Source: Taibaiella chishuiensis (GTDB lineage Bacteria; Bacteroidota; Bacteroidia; Chitinophagales; Chitinophagaceae). Taken from it: a DNA stretch of 64,000 bases. This document shows positions 23,319 to 32,578 of this stretch, piece by piece. Numbering within the stretch: position 1 is the first letter of the stretch; each line of letters starts with the position of its first letter. The notes below the pieces were generated by a model, which worked only from the letters and a program-made list of their open reading frames with translations, was not told the origin of the DNA and made no database searches. The stretch is from assembly GCF_003014535.1 (NCBI RefSeq), contig NZ_PYGD01000001.1:558001-622000 (forward strand). Direction: 5' to 3'. The position numbers were made by a program, and so were the translations under genes.

Positions 23319-23936
23319 TTAAGTTAAAGGCGCCACGATCGTTCTTACCGGGCTGCCCCTTTCGAGTACATTATGTTCCTGCCAGCGTTGCTGCTGTTCC
23401 TTTATCGCCTGTGTCGCCTGCCAGGCCAGCACTTTAGCCTTCAGCCTTTCGATACTGTATTTCCTGTTTTGCAATTGCGGCCGGCTGTCCATGGCCAGCA
23501 CCTGTATACCCGAGGGCAGGTGCGTGGCCCGCACTGCAGTTTCCACCTTGTTTACGTTTTGGCCGCCGGGCCCCGATGCCCTGCAGGTTTCCAGCTTTAT
23601 TTCCTTATCGTTCCAAATGGCTTTACCGGGTACGGGAAACAAGGCCACGCCTACGAACCAGTTTTGGCGTTTATGCATTTTGCGGTAAGGGCTTTGTGCA
23701 ATCCATTGCACGGTACCATTCCAGGTCCTTGCAAAGGCTTCCAGGTCGCGGCCTCCGGCAATTAAGGTAGCCGAGAGCAGGGTACCGTTTATTACGCCCT
23801 TTTCCTGTGTGGCTACCTGTATGGTTATCCCCGCCGCACGGGCTTCGCGCAGCATCAGTTCCAGCACTTTGGCCACCGCCCTGCAACACTCTGCCGGACC
23901 GCGGCCCGAGGTAATCTGTATGATCATCTTGTCCAT
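23319..23936 (-). CDS. prfH: PrfH, peptide release factor homologue
   Basis: A 205-residue protein with the class I release-factor catalytic loop [20 protein letters not shown] and a basic C-terminal tail. The codon-recognition domain of RF1/RF2 is missing. PrfH genes pair with a second RtcB type (rtcB2). In that pair PrfH is reported to release peptides from ribosomes whose 16S decoding centre has been nicked, so that RtcB can reseal the rRNA. It lies 10 bp downstream of rtcB here, as expected for that pair. Confidence 0.9.
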   Translation of the reverse strand: MDKMIIQITSGRGPAECCRAVAKVLELMLREARAAGITIQVATQEKGVINGTLLSATLIAGGRDLEAFARTWNGTVQWIAQSPYRKMHKRQNWFVGVALFPVPGKAIWNDKEIKLETCRASGPGGQNVNKVETAVRATHLPSGIQVLAMDSRPQLQNRKYSIERLKAKVLAWQATQAIKEQQQRWQEHNVLERGSPVRTIVAPLT

Positions 23937-23946
23937 ATTCTTCCTT

Positions 23947-25347
23947 TTATTCTTTGTACATACGCACTACTTTGGGCCAGAACTTTCCCTGTACGTCCAC
24001 CAGGTCCTGCTGCGCCGCTATTACTTTTTCGATATCCTTGTAAGCGCCCGGGAACTCTTCCACGCTACCACCCAGCAGGCTTACACCCGCCGCGGCCAGC
24101 ATTTTTTTAAGCCCGGATACCGTCATACTTTCCCGTGCACGCTTACGGCTCATGGCCCTGCCCGCGCCATGCGAGGCGGAATAGAGCGAGCCAGGTTCGC
24201 CTTTCCCACAAACGATATAAGCCGGCGTGGTCATGCTACCGGGTATAATACCCGTTTCGCCTTTATGCGCGGGTGTTGCGCCTTTACGGTGCAGCACCAC
24301 TTCACGGCCATCGGGCAGGGTATCGAGCCAGGCGAAATTGTGATGGTTCTCTATCTTGGCGATACTTTGGAGGCCCAGGGCCCGTAACAGGTTAAGGTGT
24401 ATCCGGTCGTGGCAGGCCTGTGCATATGCTCCCGCAAGGTTCATACTCAGCCAGTACTCGCGGCCGGCCTCGCTGTTCATATCAAGCCAGGCCAGTTGTT
24501 GCGCATTACGGGGCAGTTTGCAGGTATCCATGGCAATGGCCGTATAATGCTGTGCAATATTGGCGCCGAGTCCGCGGCTGCCCGAATGCGTAAGCAGGCC
24601 GGTGTATTTGCGGGCCGGCAGCCCGAATACGTTATCCTCCCTTAATTCGACCAGGCCAAACTCTACAAAGTGATTGCCACCACCCGAGGTACCCAGTTGC
24701 CGTACCGCTTTGGGCTGCAGTTTACGCAGCAGGGTAGTAGCCCGGAAATCGGGGTGGTCCAGTACTTCATGCTCCTGCGGCCGATCCAGGCCACCCTCCA
24801 TACCGAAATGAGTATGGTCGCCCAGCGCTTTTTTCATATGCCAGGTATGGGTTTCCAGGTAGCGTTCACCTTCGTCTATAATAGATAAGGCCATGCGGCA
24901 ACCGATATCCACGCCTACAGCATAAGGCACCACTGCCTGTTGCGTAGCCAGCACACCGCCGATCGGCAAACCGTAACCGGTATGCGCATCGGGCATCAGC
25001 GCACCCTGCAGGGTTACCGGCAGCGACATCGCCAGCTCCATCTGGCGTTTGGCCGATGCTTCTATCTGTTTCGACCCGTAGAGTTTAAGCGGACCAGTGT
25101 GTTGCAGCAGGTCGAAAGACCGTACGCCTGTTTCTTTTTCTGTTGTTATAAAGGCGGCAGCCAGCCTGCCCAGTTGTTCGTCGTTTACATAAGCTTCAGG
25201 GTTGTTTTTAAGGTTAGTCAATAAGGCCAGGCATTCCGCTTTGCTGCTGTGTTTATAATATTTGGCAAGCGTAGTAATGGCCAGGCTGCGGGCTACATCA
25301 TCGGTATAGCCTATTTTACTCAGTTCTTTTGTTTTAAAATTGCTCAT
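23947..25347 (-). CDS. rtcB: RtcB, 3'-phosphate/5'-OH RNA ligase (GTP-dependent)
   Basis: A 466-residue protein with the complete RtcB signature: [23 protein letters not shown] (metal-binding Cys), [37 protein letters not shown] and SASHGAGR containing the histidine that is guanylylated. RtcB joins 2',3'-cyclic or 3'-phosphate ends to 5'-OH ends. Its neighbour prfH puts it in the RtcB2 context of ribosome repair. The start overlaps the end of an uncharacterised basic protein gene by 14 bp. No rtcA or archease gene is next to it. Confidence 0.95.
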   Translation of the reverse strand: MSNFKTKELSKIGYTDDVARSLAITTLAKYYKHSSKAECLALLTNLKNNPEAYVNDEQLGRLAAAFITTEKETGVRSFDLLQHTGPLKLYGSKQIEASAKRQMELAMSLPVTLQGALMPDAHTGYGLPIGGVLATQQAVVPYAVGVDIGCRMALSIIDEGERYLETHTWHMKKALGDHTHFGMEGGLDRPQEHEVLDHPDFRATTLLRKLQPKAVRQLGTSGGGNHFVEFGLVELREDNVFGLPARKYTGLLTHSGSRGLGANIAQHYTAIAMDTCKLPRNAQQLAWLDMNSEAGREYWLSMNLAGAYAQACHDRIHLNLLRALGLQSIAKIENHHNFAWLDTLPDGREVVLHRKGATPAHKGETGIIPGSMTTPAYIVCGKGEPGSLYSASHGAGRAMSRKRARESMTVSGLKKMLAAAGVSLLGGSVEEFPGAYKDIEKVIAAQQDLVDVQGKFWPKVVRMYKE

Positions 25348-26098
25348 CTTCTTCGTTGTCTGCTGTTATACACAGATCCATGATCCGGTGTACGGGTTGT
25401 TTAAAAAGTTCCAGCCGGTATTTCAGGTTATAGTCCCGGTGCCGCCAGCTGGTGTAGCAGGAGCCGTCTACCAGCTTGTTCATTTTCGGATTAAGGTGAT
25501 GGCTTTCGATATAATTGTCGAGTTGCTGTATCTCCTGTTCCAATACTTCATCCACCATTTTTCGATGGGTGATCATATGCGGTTTTACCTGCAGGCGGTA
25601 ACGCCAGGCTTCGGCAAATACATACCGGATACCGGCCGGCTGGCCTTTCCGGTTTACAAACTCCCTGGGATAGAACAACCGCCGTTCGGCTTCGGTAAGT
25701 TTATTGCGCGTGCTGTTCCATTCATAAGTCAGGAATGCGCGCAGCTCCTGCGGGGTATCTACCAGTATCCGTTTGCGTTTTTTCTTTGTACTGATTTTAA
25801 AATGTTTGTCGTGGTGGTACATCACCGTGTTGATCTTATCGAGCAGGGCCCGGAAAAAGGGGGCATGCCGGCTGCGTGCAACATCATCGCGTAATACGAA
25901 GCTGCGCTTCCAGCCTTTCTGATAAGGCTCGTCGAGGGGTACCAGGGGCAGGTTGTATTGCTTTGTGGCTAAGTCTTCGCGGCGGCGATACAGTTGTAGT
26001 ACCTGTTTTTCGAAATCTTTCTTTTGCAGCCGTTTCTTTTGTCTTGCCGTTTTTATTTTGCAATAGCCTTCCCCGAACGACCAGGAATTGGTGTCCAT
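25334..26098 (-). CDS. Uncharacterised basic protein, first gene of the rtcB operon
   Basis: A 254-residue protein rich in Lys, Arg, Tyr and His (TARQKKRLQKKDFEKQ, KISTKKKRKRIL) with no signal peptide or membrane segment. It has aromatic-rich stretches (GSCYTSWRHRDYNLKYRLEL; HHDKHF) and no motif I can assign. A basic, soluble protein at the head of an RtcB-PrfH-ligase-kinase operon may bind RNA or the ribosome. It overlaps rtcB by 14 bp, so it is translated in coupling with it. Confidence 0.7.
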   Translation of the reverse strand: MDTNSWSFGEGYCKIKTARQKKRLQKKDFEKQVLQLYRRREDLATKQYNLPLVPLDEPYQKGWKRSFVLRDDVARSRHAPFFRALLDKINTVMYHHDKHFKISTKKKRKRILVDTPQELRAFLTYEWNSTRNKLTEAERRLFYPREFVNRKGQPAGIRYVFAEAWRYRLQVKPHMITHRKMVDEVLEQEIQQLDNYIESHHLNPKMNKLVDGSCYTSWRHRDYNLKYRLELFKQPVHRIMDLCITADNEEDEQF

Positions 26099-26100
26099 AA

Positions 26101-26116
26101 GACCTTAGTTGAGGTC
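26101..26116 (-). promoter_or_regulatory. Short inverted repeat over the ribosome-binding region of the rtcB operon
   Basis: GACCT-6-AGGTC lies 2 bp before the start at 26098. On the minus strand the AAGG that could serve as Shine-Dalgarno lies in the 3' arm, so the hairpin would hide it. An A5T6-type tract follows upstream. It could equally be an operator half. The island operator found elsewhere is not present here. Confidence 0.4.
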
Positions 26117-26150
26117 GTAAAAAATTTTTGTTGGAATCCGGTATTCGTCC

Positions 26151-26407
26151 TTACGCAAAGGATATATCCCCTGTGGTGATCATCGCGGTGGTAAAAGCAT
26201 AGGTGTCCCGTTTGCCGTAACGCTTATTGGTTAAGGCATTGGGCCTGTTGCCGACGTACAGATGCCGGGCGGTAAAGGCAGACGGATAGCTATGGCTTAC
26301 ATGGTAAGCATGTTCCGGTTAGCGTATAAAAATGAATAAGGGAACAGCAACGCCCGCCTGTATCAGGCTGCGATGAAAGAGGATGATATGTAGAAACGTT
26401 CAGTCAT
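26151..26407 (-). pseudogene. Possible remnant of a small gene
   Basis: From the ATG at 26407 the frame reads MTERFYISSSFIAA and then a stop. A second frame, lacking a start, stays open for about 50 codons to a stop at 26151 (ends AFTTAMITTGDISFA). Good codon composition in both pieces suggests a gene broken by a stop and a frameshift, but no homologue is recognised. It fills the gap between the rtcB operon and DUF2809. Confidence 0.3.
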
Positions 26408-26450
26408 GGGTATTGTGTATTTAAGCAGTTACACAATAAATTTTTGCGTT

Positions 26451-26459
26451 GCAAAGGTA
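26451..26459 (-). promoter_or_regulatory. -7 box, minus strand
   Basis: TACCTTTGC, a perfect TAnnTTTGY box. It could drive the broken small frame and, through about 350 nt of leader, the rtcB operon. Confidence 0.45.
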
Positions 26460-26490
26460 TAGCTATTTTTTAAAGAACAAAATTTAGTCC

Positions 26491-26871
26491 CTATTTTTTA
26501 TTTTTTTTAATAACCAGTTTGTAATCGATCAACAGCCCGAAAGCCACGCCCAGCACATAAGCCGGCAGGTCGCTCCAAAGGAATCCTTGTCCCAGCACCA
26601 GCCTGCCGGGCAGGGTAGACCTTATCGCATCGATCCAGGGTGCATGGTAAGCCTGGCTCGCTTCCACGGCAAAACAGAGCAACACGCTGAAGAGTGCCGT
26701 CCGCTTTATGGGTTGCTGCGGCATAAGACAACGCAGTATAAAATAGATCATCGTTGCCCATAAAGCATCACCTGTAGCCAGTGGTATAACCGCTATCTTA
26801 CGCGACAGTAAACCAACTCCTATAATAACGATAACCAGTATCGCATAAAGCAACCGTGTTCTTTTTATCAT
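26491..26871 (-). CDS. DUF2809 family membrane protein
   Basis: A 126-residue protein with four hydrophobic segments (LLYAILVIVIIGVGLLS, ATMIYFILRCLM, FSVLLCFAVEAS and YVLGVAFGLLIDYKLVI). The features PLATGDALWATMIYF, EASQAYHAPWIDAIR and GFLWSDLPAYVLG are those of DUF2809. The function of the family is unknown. Confidence 0.8.
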   Translation of the reverse strand: MIKRTRLLYAILVIVIIGVGLLSRKIAVIPLATGDALWATMIYFILRCLMPQQPIKRTALFSVLLCFAVEASQAYHAPWIDAIRSTLPGRLVLGQGFLWSDLPAYVLGVAFGLLIDYKLVIKKNKK

Positions 26872-27074
26872 ATCCCTCTTTTCTGTTTGCTAAGATAAAG
26901 CGAACAGCGCTTTCTTGATTTTTATCAGGAGTATGTTTTTTAAAATAATACATGCGGCCTGAAATGCTTGCCAGATAAGCCTTTTGACACAAAAATGACA
27001 CAAGTATTACGCTGCGCTGACAAAGCGGAAAAAAGTGCGGTAGAACTTTGCAGTTCTAATTTTTAACCAAGTTT

Positions 27075-29633
27075 ATGAAGCGTAAAGCAATACTTATGGG
27101 CCTCGGCATCTTGTCGCAGGTAACCGTCATGGCGCAGACCAACAGGCATAACAACCTGGGAGCACAGGAGCATTTATGGAAAATGAAAAAAATATCGGCG
27201 CACGAATTTATCGGTGTAGGCAATAGCGGCTCGGTTGTAAAATACAATGACAGTTGTAACGATTGGCTGCCCCTGCCCGCCGGCACCAGTAACGATGACT
27301 TCAGGAATATCTCTTTCCCCACCGGCAGTACCGGTTACATAAGCGGGCCGGCCAATGCATTTTATAAGACCACGAATGGCGGCACCAGCTGGACGGCAAT
27401 ACCAGCAAGCATTACAGGGCTTACTAATGCCAGCATACAATGTGTACACTTCCGTACCGCCACTACCGGTTTTATTGCAGGTAGCCAGATCGGCGTAAGC
27501 GGCGGCGGCCGGTTTATTAAAAAAACGACCGATGGTGGTCTTACCTGGACAACCGTTACACCGGCTGCAGGCATGGGCACCAGCACGGTATACGATATGG
27601 CTTTTTTTGCGGCTGATACCGGTATCGCCGTTGCCACCAATAACCAGGCCTTCCGCACTACAGATAATGGTAATACCTGGACAGCAGTAGCCACACCCGC
27701 CACGGTATATTCGGTAGCGGTAGCCGGCGCCAATACGGCAATAGCGGTTGCTAACGGTAATATCATCAGGAGTACAGACCGGGGCCTTACCTGGGCGTCT
27801 GTAAGCGGCGCGGCAACGGGCATGCAAGGGGTACATTTCTACGATGATACGCATGGTATGATTACGGGTTCGGCAGGCGCAGTATTATATACCAGCGACG
27901 CAGGCCTTACCTGGACGGCAATACCCACGCTGCTGAGCCAGAAGCTGTACGATGTGCAGATGACCAGCGCCACCACCGCCGTAGCCGTAGGCGCCGAAGG
28001 CCAGGCCCTGAGCATCGATATCAATCAACCTTTTCATCGCCTGTTCGAAGAACATTTCTGTCATCCTACCGATAGCATGACGTATACCCGCTATACCAAC
28101 ACGGACAACAGTCTTGCAGCGCCTGCCCGGAAATGGTTCTTCACCAATGTCAACGAAAGCGAGAACGGTCTTGAAGCCGCCGGATGGTTCCCCGGTAAGT
28201 TTGCGATCTACGATGCTTACTATTATGAAGAAGTACGGGCGCAACATCACAGCGACAGCGCCTTTATCGAAACCCGCAGCCTTAACCTTGCCGGTACAAC
28301 ACAGTTGTCACTCGACTGGAACGAGGCCTTCTATACCCATCCCGACGGGCTTACCCGTACCCGTGTACAAGGTTTTAACGGCACCGACTGGATTACCTTA
28401 TACCAGAGCAATGGTCTCGATATGGGCGATGGCGTAGCCTCCGCCGTATTTCCCGATCATAAAAGAGCCATCGATATTTCGGCGCTGGCCGGTGTGGCCA
28501 ATGCGAAGCTCCGTTTCTCCTATGCTGCACCCAATACCAACGACGGTCTGAAAAACTTCTGGGCCGTAAGCGATATCGTGATCAGTAACCGCAGTGTGGC
28601 ATTACAGCTGGATAGCTTAAACGCTGCAGGCAATGGTAATGTAACGGAATGCCTGCCGATCGCGGCCCAGGATATTAAAGTAAAAATGAGCAATACCGGC
28701 AACCTCGGCGTATTCCCCGTAGAACTCGGCTGGAGCAGCAGCGACGGACAGGCCGGTAAAACAGGTACCTATGGTGAACTGGCAGCTACCAGCAGTGCGA
28801 ATTATGTACTGATCGACAACTTTACACCCCCTGCAGCCGGCGGTGCGATAACCATTAAAGCCTGGATCCGCAATATGCCGAACCAGAATGCTGTTAATGA
28901 TACCATCACCAAAACATTTTATTTTACACCGGATGCCGGTACTACAGCACTGCTGGGCAATGATACCGCGATCTGCCCCGGTGGTAGCTATACGCTGCAT
29001 GCACCCGCTACCCTCAACAGCCCCTTGTGGTCTGACGGCAGTAATGCTGCAAGTTATACCGTTAATGGTGCAGGCACCTACTGGTTACAGGGGGTATATG
29101 GTACTACCTGTGCAGTAAGCGATACGATTCATATCACGCTGATCAATGTACCGGTGCCTGTTATTACCGCTACGGGCGACCTGCTCCAGGTGGGTTCCAA
29201 TGTGTATGCTTCCTACCAATGGTTCCGTAATAACGTGGCCCTGCCCAATAGCAACAGTGCCCAGATCGTGGTAACACAGGCCGGCTCTTATACCGTAAAA
29301 GCGATTACCGCTGCCGGTTGTGAAGTTATTTCCACCGCTTATATTTATAATCCTGGCGGTACCGGCACAAAAGATTTGCAAATAGAAAAAGGAATGCTTA
29401 TCTTGTTTCCTAACCCGGCGTTAACGGAAATAACAGCATATACCGGCGACGAATCGGGCGGAAAATACCAGGTTACCATTATTGATATTATTGGAAAAAA
29501 TATATTGAACAGTGTATTTCATTCAAAAACAAATAGTATTACATTTGATGTCAGTAATTTGTCCCCCGGTGTTTACCAGGTTATCCTTAGCAATGAAAAG
29601 CAAAACCGGACAGGCCGGTTTGTGAAGAAATAG
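27075..29633 (+). CDS. Type IX-secreted protein with YCF48/BNR-like repeats
   Basis: An 852-residue protein. A signal peptide (MKRKAILMGLGILSQVTVMA-QT) is followed by about five repeats of the TTDGGLTWT/STDRGLTWA type (residues 80-320), characteristic of beta-propeller photosystem II assembly factor YCF48-like domains. A carbohydrate-binding-like middle region and a C-terminal type A T9SS sorting domain (ILFPNPALTEITAYTG...GVYQVILSNEKQNRTGRFVKK) follow. It would be carried across the outer membrane and anchored or released. A plus-strand terminator lies just after it. Confidence 0.88.
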   Translation: MKRKAILMGLGILSQVTVMAQTNRHNNLGAQEHLWKMKKISAHEFIGVGNSGSVVKYNDSCNDWLPLPAGTSNDDFRNISFPTGSTGYISGPANAFYKTTNGGTSWTAIPASITGLTNASIQCVHFRTATTGFIAGSQIGVSGGGRFIKKTTDGGLTWTTVTPAAGMGTSTVYDMAFFAADTGIAVATNNQAFRTTDNGNTWTAVATPATVYSVAVAGANTAIAVANGNIIRSTDRGLTWASVSGAATGMQGVHFYDDTHGMITGSAGAVLYTSDAGLTWTAIPTLLSQKLYDVQMTSATTAVAVGAEGQALSIDINQPFHRLFEEHFCHPTDSMTYTRYTNTDNSLAAPARKWFFTNVNESENGLEAAGWFPGKFAIYDAYYYEEVRAQHHSDSAFIETRSLNLAGTTQLSLDWNEAFYTHPDGLTRTRVQGFNGTDWITLYQSNGLDMGDGVASAVFPDHKRAIDISALAGVANAKLRFSYAAPNTNDGLKNFWAVSDIVISNRSVALQLDSLNAAGNGNVTECLPIAAQDIKVKMSNTGNLGVFPVELGWSSSDGQAGKTGTYGELAATSSANYVLIDNFTPPAAGGAITIKAWIRNMPNQNAVNDTITKTFYFTPDAGTTALLGNDTAICPGGSYTLHAPATLNSPLWSDGSNAASYTVNGAGTYWLQGVYGTTCAVSDTIHITLINVPVPVITATGDLLQVGSNVYASYQWFRNNVALPNSNSAQIVVTQAGSYTVKAITAAGCEVISTAYIYNPGGTGTKDLQIEKGMLILFPNPALTEITAYTGDESGGKYQVTIIDIIGKNILNSVFHSKTNSITFDVSNLSPGVYQVILSNEKQNRTGRFVKK

Positions 29634-29655
29634 TTTTTTTGTTTTTTGAAAAAGA

Positions 29656-29676
29656 GGGTCGCTGTTTTCAGCGCCC
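29656..29676 (+). terminator. Terminator of the T9SS gene
   Basis: GGGTCGCTG-TTTT-CAGCGCCC (one bulged T) followed by TTTATTTTTT. Confidence 0.75.
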
Positions 29677-29860
29677 TTTATTTTTTATACAAAACAGCGG
29701 AAAAGCAAGGCGATAAAATTCATTTTCCCCACAGCAGGCACAGTGTGGCAGCGGGATTATAAAACAGCAGCCGCAAGACAACGAAGAACAAAAAACGTAA
29801 GGTATAGCAGTATGCTCCAAACGGCACTGCTGATCCGCTTTTCACCATAAAAAAAGAAAG

Positions 29861-29883
29861 GGGAAAGACCAGTGGTCTTTCCC
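29861..29883 (-). terminator. Terminator of the serine hydrolase gene
   Basis: A 10-bp perfect stem GGGAAAGACC/GGTCTTTCCC with an AGT loop. The minus strand continues CCTTTCTTTTTTT, 31 bp past the stop codon. Confidence 0.8.
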
Positions 29884-29914
29884 GTTTCTTATAAAAGCTT
29901 TCTTAAGCAGTGTA

Positions 29915-31462
29915 TCAAGGCGCTTTCCGCTCCAGGTCCAGGTCCTGGAAATCGTAACTGAAATCAGTCATCGGCGAAACAGGCTTCATCCGTATGCGCG
30001 CCGCCTTACCGTTTTCATCAAGACTAAACATCACGTAAGCATCTGCATCCATACTGCGGTCATCCCATTTCACGATAAAGGTATTGGCTTTATAATACAG
30101 CAAGGATCCGCATAAACGCGGCGAGCGTACCGAACGCAGGCGCAGGCCGTCCTTGTTTTTTTCGATTACTACATTACCAAACCAGTTGTCGGTATAAGTG
30201 CCCATATAGGCAGCCGTATCCGGCGCTGCTTTGCTGCTTGCTGCCGACGTTGCCGCCCATATTTCTTTGGTGATCTTATCGGCTTCCGCCTGTTCTTTAT
30301 CCACGCGTTCTTTGGCTTCTTTAATACGGTCCATGCCTTTTATGCCCAGGTAACCATCTTTGATCTGGTTGCTCAGCGAGGTAAATGCTGCGCCCGACTG
30401 CTGGTTGGTCAATACGATAATACCCAGCTTCAGTTCGGGGAATAGCGTAACCTGGGTAACCATCCCGGCGAGGCCGCCCGTATGCATCACCTGTTTATAA
30501 CCGCCCACATCGCTCAGCATCCAACCCAGGCCATAACTTAGAAAATGATTACGGTAGGAGCCACCGCCGCGTGTCGGTATAATGGTTTGCGGCATCCACA
30601 TAGCTTCCTGCACATCCTTGCTGAACAGGCGTTGCTCCTTGCCGTAAGTGCCGCCATCCAGCTGCATGATCACCCATTTGGACAGGTCTGTGATATTGGT
30701 ATAAATACCGCCGGCAGCATCCATCAAGGGGTTTACGTCGGGCTGGATCTGTTGTACTTTACCCGCTACAGGCGCATGAGGTGCTGCTACATTGGTGGTA
30801 TCCTTCAGGCGTAAAAGGTCGGCGGCACTCTCCTGCATACCGAGGGGTTTCATAATCCTGGTTTCGATAAACTCCTGCCAGCTTTTACCGGATACCCGCG
30901 TTACCACCTCCCCCGCGACAATGTACAACAGGTTATCGTAGTCGAACTTGCTGCGGAAGCTGGACACCGCTTTAAGATAACGCAGGTTGTGAATAATATC
31001 TTTTAAGTTAAAATCGGATCCATCGGGAAAGATCATCAGGTCGCCGGCGCCCAGGCCCAGGCCGCTGCGGTGCGTCAGCAAATCCCTTACGGTAAACTCG
31101 CCGGTTACATAGGCATCGGCCAGTTTAAATTCGGGAATATAGTCGGTTACTTTATCGTCCCAGTGCAGTTTACCTTCGTCGACCAGTATGCCCAATGCCG
31201 CAGCAGTAAAGGCTTTGCTGTTGGAGGCAATACCGAAAAGCGTATGCTCATCGGTTTTCTTTCCGTTATTAAGCGCGCGTATGCCATACCCTTTAGCATG
31301 GATCAGCTTACCATCTTTTACCACGCCGATGGCGATGCCCGGTACATCAAACGCTTTTAAAGCGCGTTCGGCAAGCCGGTCTATATCGGAAGAGGAAAGC
31401 GGCTGTGCAGCAGCCAGCAAGGCATAGGACATGCCGAACAACAGGAGTGCAATTTTTTTCAT
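29915..31462 (-). CDS. Serine hydrolase, beta-lactamase/class C esterase family
   Basis: A 515-residue protein. A signal peptide (KKIALLLFGMSYALLAAA-QP) is followed by a beta-lactamase-fold domain with an SNSK nucleophile motif (residues about 80-83) and YDNLLY as the Tyr motif. A C-terminal domain (TYTDNWFGNVVIEKNKDGLRL, DUF3471-like) is appended. Such proteins are periplasmic peptidases or esterases; true beta-lactamase action is not implied. It is a single gene with its own terminator. Confidence 0.88.
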   Translation of the reverse strand: MKKIALLLFGMSYALLAAAQPLSSSDIDRLAERALKAFDVPGIAIGVVKDGKLIHAKGYGIRALNNGKKTDEHTLFGIASNSKAFTAAALGILVDEGKLHWDDKVTDYIPEFKLADAYVTGEFTVRDLLTHRSGLGLGAGDLMIFPDGSDFNLKDIIHNLRYLKAVSSFRSKFDYDNLLYIVAGEVVTRVSGKSWQEFIETRIMKPLGMQESAADLLRLKDTTNVAAPHAPVAGKVQQIQPDVNPLMDAAGGIYTNITDLSKWVIMQLDGGTYGKEQRLFSKDVQEAMWMPQTIIPTRGGGSYRNHFLSYGLGWMLSDVGGYKQVMHTGGLAGMVTQVTLFPELKLGIIVLTNQQSGAAFTSLSNQIKDGYLGIKGMDRIKEAKERVDKEQAEADKITKEIWAATSAASSKAAPDTAAYMGTYTDNWFGNVVIEKNKDGLRLRSVRSPRLCGSLLYYKANTFIVKWDDRSMDADAYVMFSLDENGKAARIRMKPVSPMTDFSYDFQDLDLERKAP

Positions 31463-31575
31463 GAGGCGGATCGGTAACGTTTAGATCCGCTAAGATACGG
31501 CAAAGCATTTGTCCCGGGAAGAGGGGGGAAGCGCTGCATACCGGCCGTAAGCCTTACTGGCCTCATAAAACAAAA

Positions 31576-31608
31576 GAGGGGTGCCCGCGTTGCAAACGGG
31601 CGCCCCTC
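31576..31608 (-). terminator. Terminator of the small membrane protein gene
   Basis: A 12-bp stem GAGGGGTGCCCG/CGGGCGCCCCTC with one G-T pair, followed on the minus strand by TTTTGTTTT. Confidence 0.8.
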
Positions 31609-31630
31609 CCGGGTATAACAGCGGTCCCTG

Positions 31631-31993
31631 CTACCCCTCGCTATGGCCGGTATCTGCCTTACCGGCTTTTTTCTTTTTGCGGATATAAACCACCAGGGCA
31701 ATCGCACCCAATACCACGTAGATAGCGCCTTTTGCCAGCAATTTACGCGTTCTCAGTTCGTTGCCTTTATCCGTAGTTGCCGCAAGGTTTTCATGCGATT
31801 GCTGCAATACCCGTTTTATGTTTTCCCGGTCTTTCTGGCGCGCTGCTTCATAAGCGGCGCTATCTTCCTGCGGTGTTCCCCGGCTGGCACGGCCGCCGGC
31901 CGTTACCGGCGCATGCGGCGCCTGGCCCTGTACGGTGACGCCCGACAACAAGGTTGCCAGCAATAAGGCCAGGAAGCGATTTATGATTTTCAT
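31631..31993 (-). CDS. Small exported protein with C-terminal membrane anchor
   Basis: A 120-residue protein. A signal peptide (NRFLALLLATLLSGVTVQG-QA) precedes a charged helical middle (YEAARQKDRENIKRVLQQS), then a single transmembrane segment (KGAIYVVLGAIALVVYI) and a Lys-rich tail. It is not recognised. The layout suggests a small inner-membrane-anchored periplasmic protein. It runs in the same direction as the lipoprotein gene 50 bp upstream. Confidence 0.6.
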   Translation of the reverse strand: MKIINRFLALLLATLLSGVTVQGQAPHAPVTAGGRASRGTPQEDSAAYEAARQKDRENIKRVLQQSHENLAATTDKGNELRTRKLLAKGAIYVVLGAIALVVYIRKKKKAGKADTGHSEG

Positions 31994-32044
31994 GGTTAAG
32001 GGTTGAAAGGGCTGTTGGGTGTGGGTTATAGGGACTGTAACTGC

Positions 32045-32578
32045 TTAGGCTTTTTCGATGGTCACATCAATTATTTTATAACTGTAATCGTTGCCGTCTC
32101 CTTCTTCTTCCCGCTCTTTCACTTTAGGGATTTTTATAGTCGATGCAGGCGCCCGTTTTTTAGGCCCTTTTGCCAGATAGGTTACCTTACCGGTAATTTT
32201 TACTTTATCGGTCAATGCAAGCCTGGTGCCGTTTTTATCATACAAGGCTACATCTGTTTCTTTAAACTCTTTAGCATCGGGTGCCACGTTTATAATAACG
32301 GAATTGGCCCCAGTGCCATAGCTAACGATAATGTCCGATACGCTTTCCATACGGGTATTATCCAGCGCCGAACTACAGGTCAGGTTGAGATCGAGGGTTT
32401 TCCGGTCTGTACCGCCCCATACCATAAAACTGGTCGACAGGCGGCCTTCGAGCGTCACGGTTTGTCCATCGTACTTATAACTGGTATTGATGTCTTTGGC
32501 CACATCCATCGATTTATTGCTGCAGGAGGCGAAGAAGAACGTAAGCGCTGCGATAAACACAGGGATAAGTCTTTTCAT
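32045..32578 (-). CDS. Predicted lipoprotein with OB-fold-like domain
   Basis: A 177-residue protein with an N-terminal lipoprotein signal (KRLIPVFIAALTFFFASC, cysteine at about 19). The remainder resembles bacterial OB-fold lipoproteins, with beta strands in DGQTVTLEGRLS and DKVKITGKVTYL. The last part is rich in acidic residues (EREEEGDGND). The function is unknown. Confidence 0.65.
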   Translation of the reverse strand: MKRLIPVFIAALTFFFASCSNKSMDVAKDINTSYKYDGQTVTLEGRLSTSFMVWGGTDRKTLDLNLTCSSALDNTRMESVSDIIVSYGTGANSVIINVAPDAKEFKETDVALYDKNGTRLALTDKVKITGKVTYLAKGPKKRAPASTIKIPKVKEREEEGDGNDYSYKIIDVTIEKA

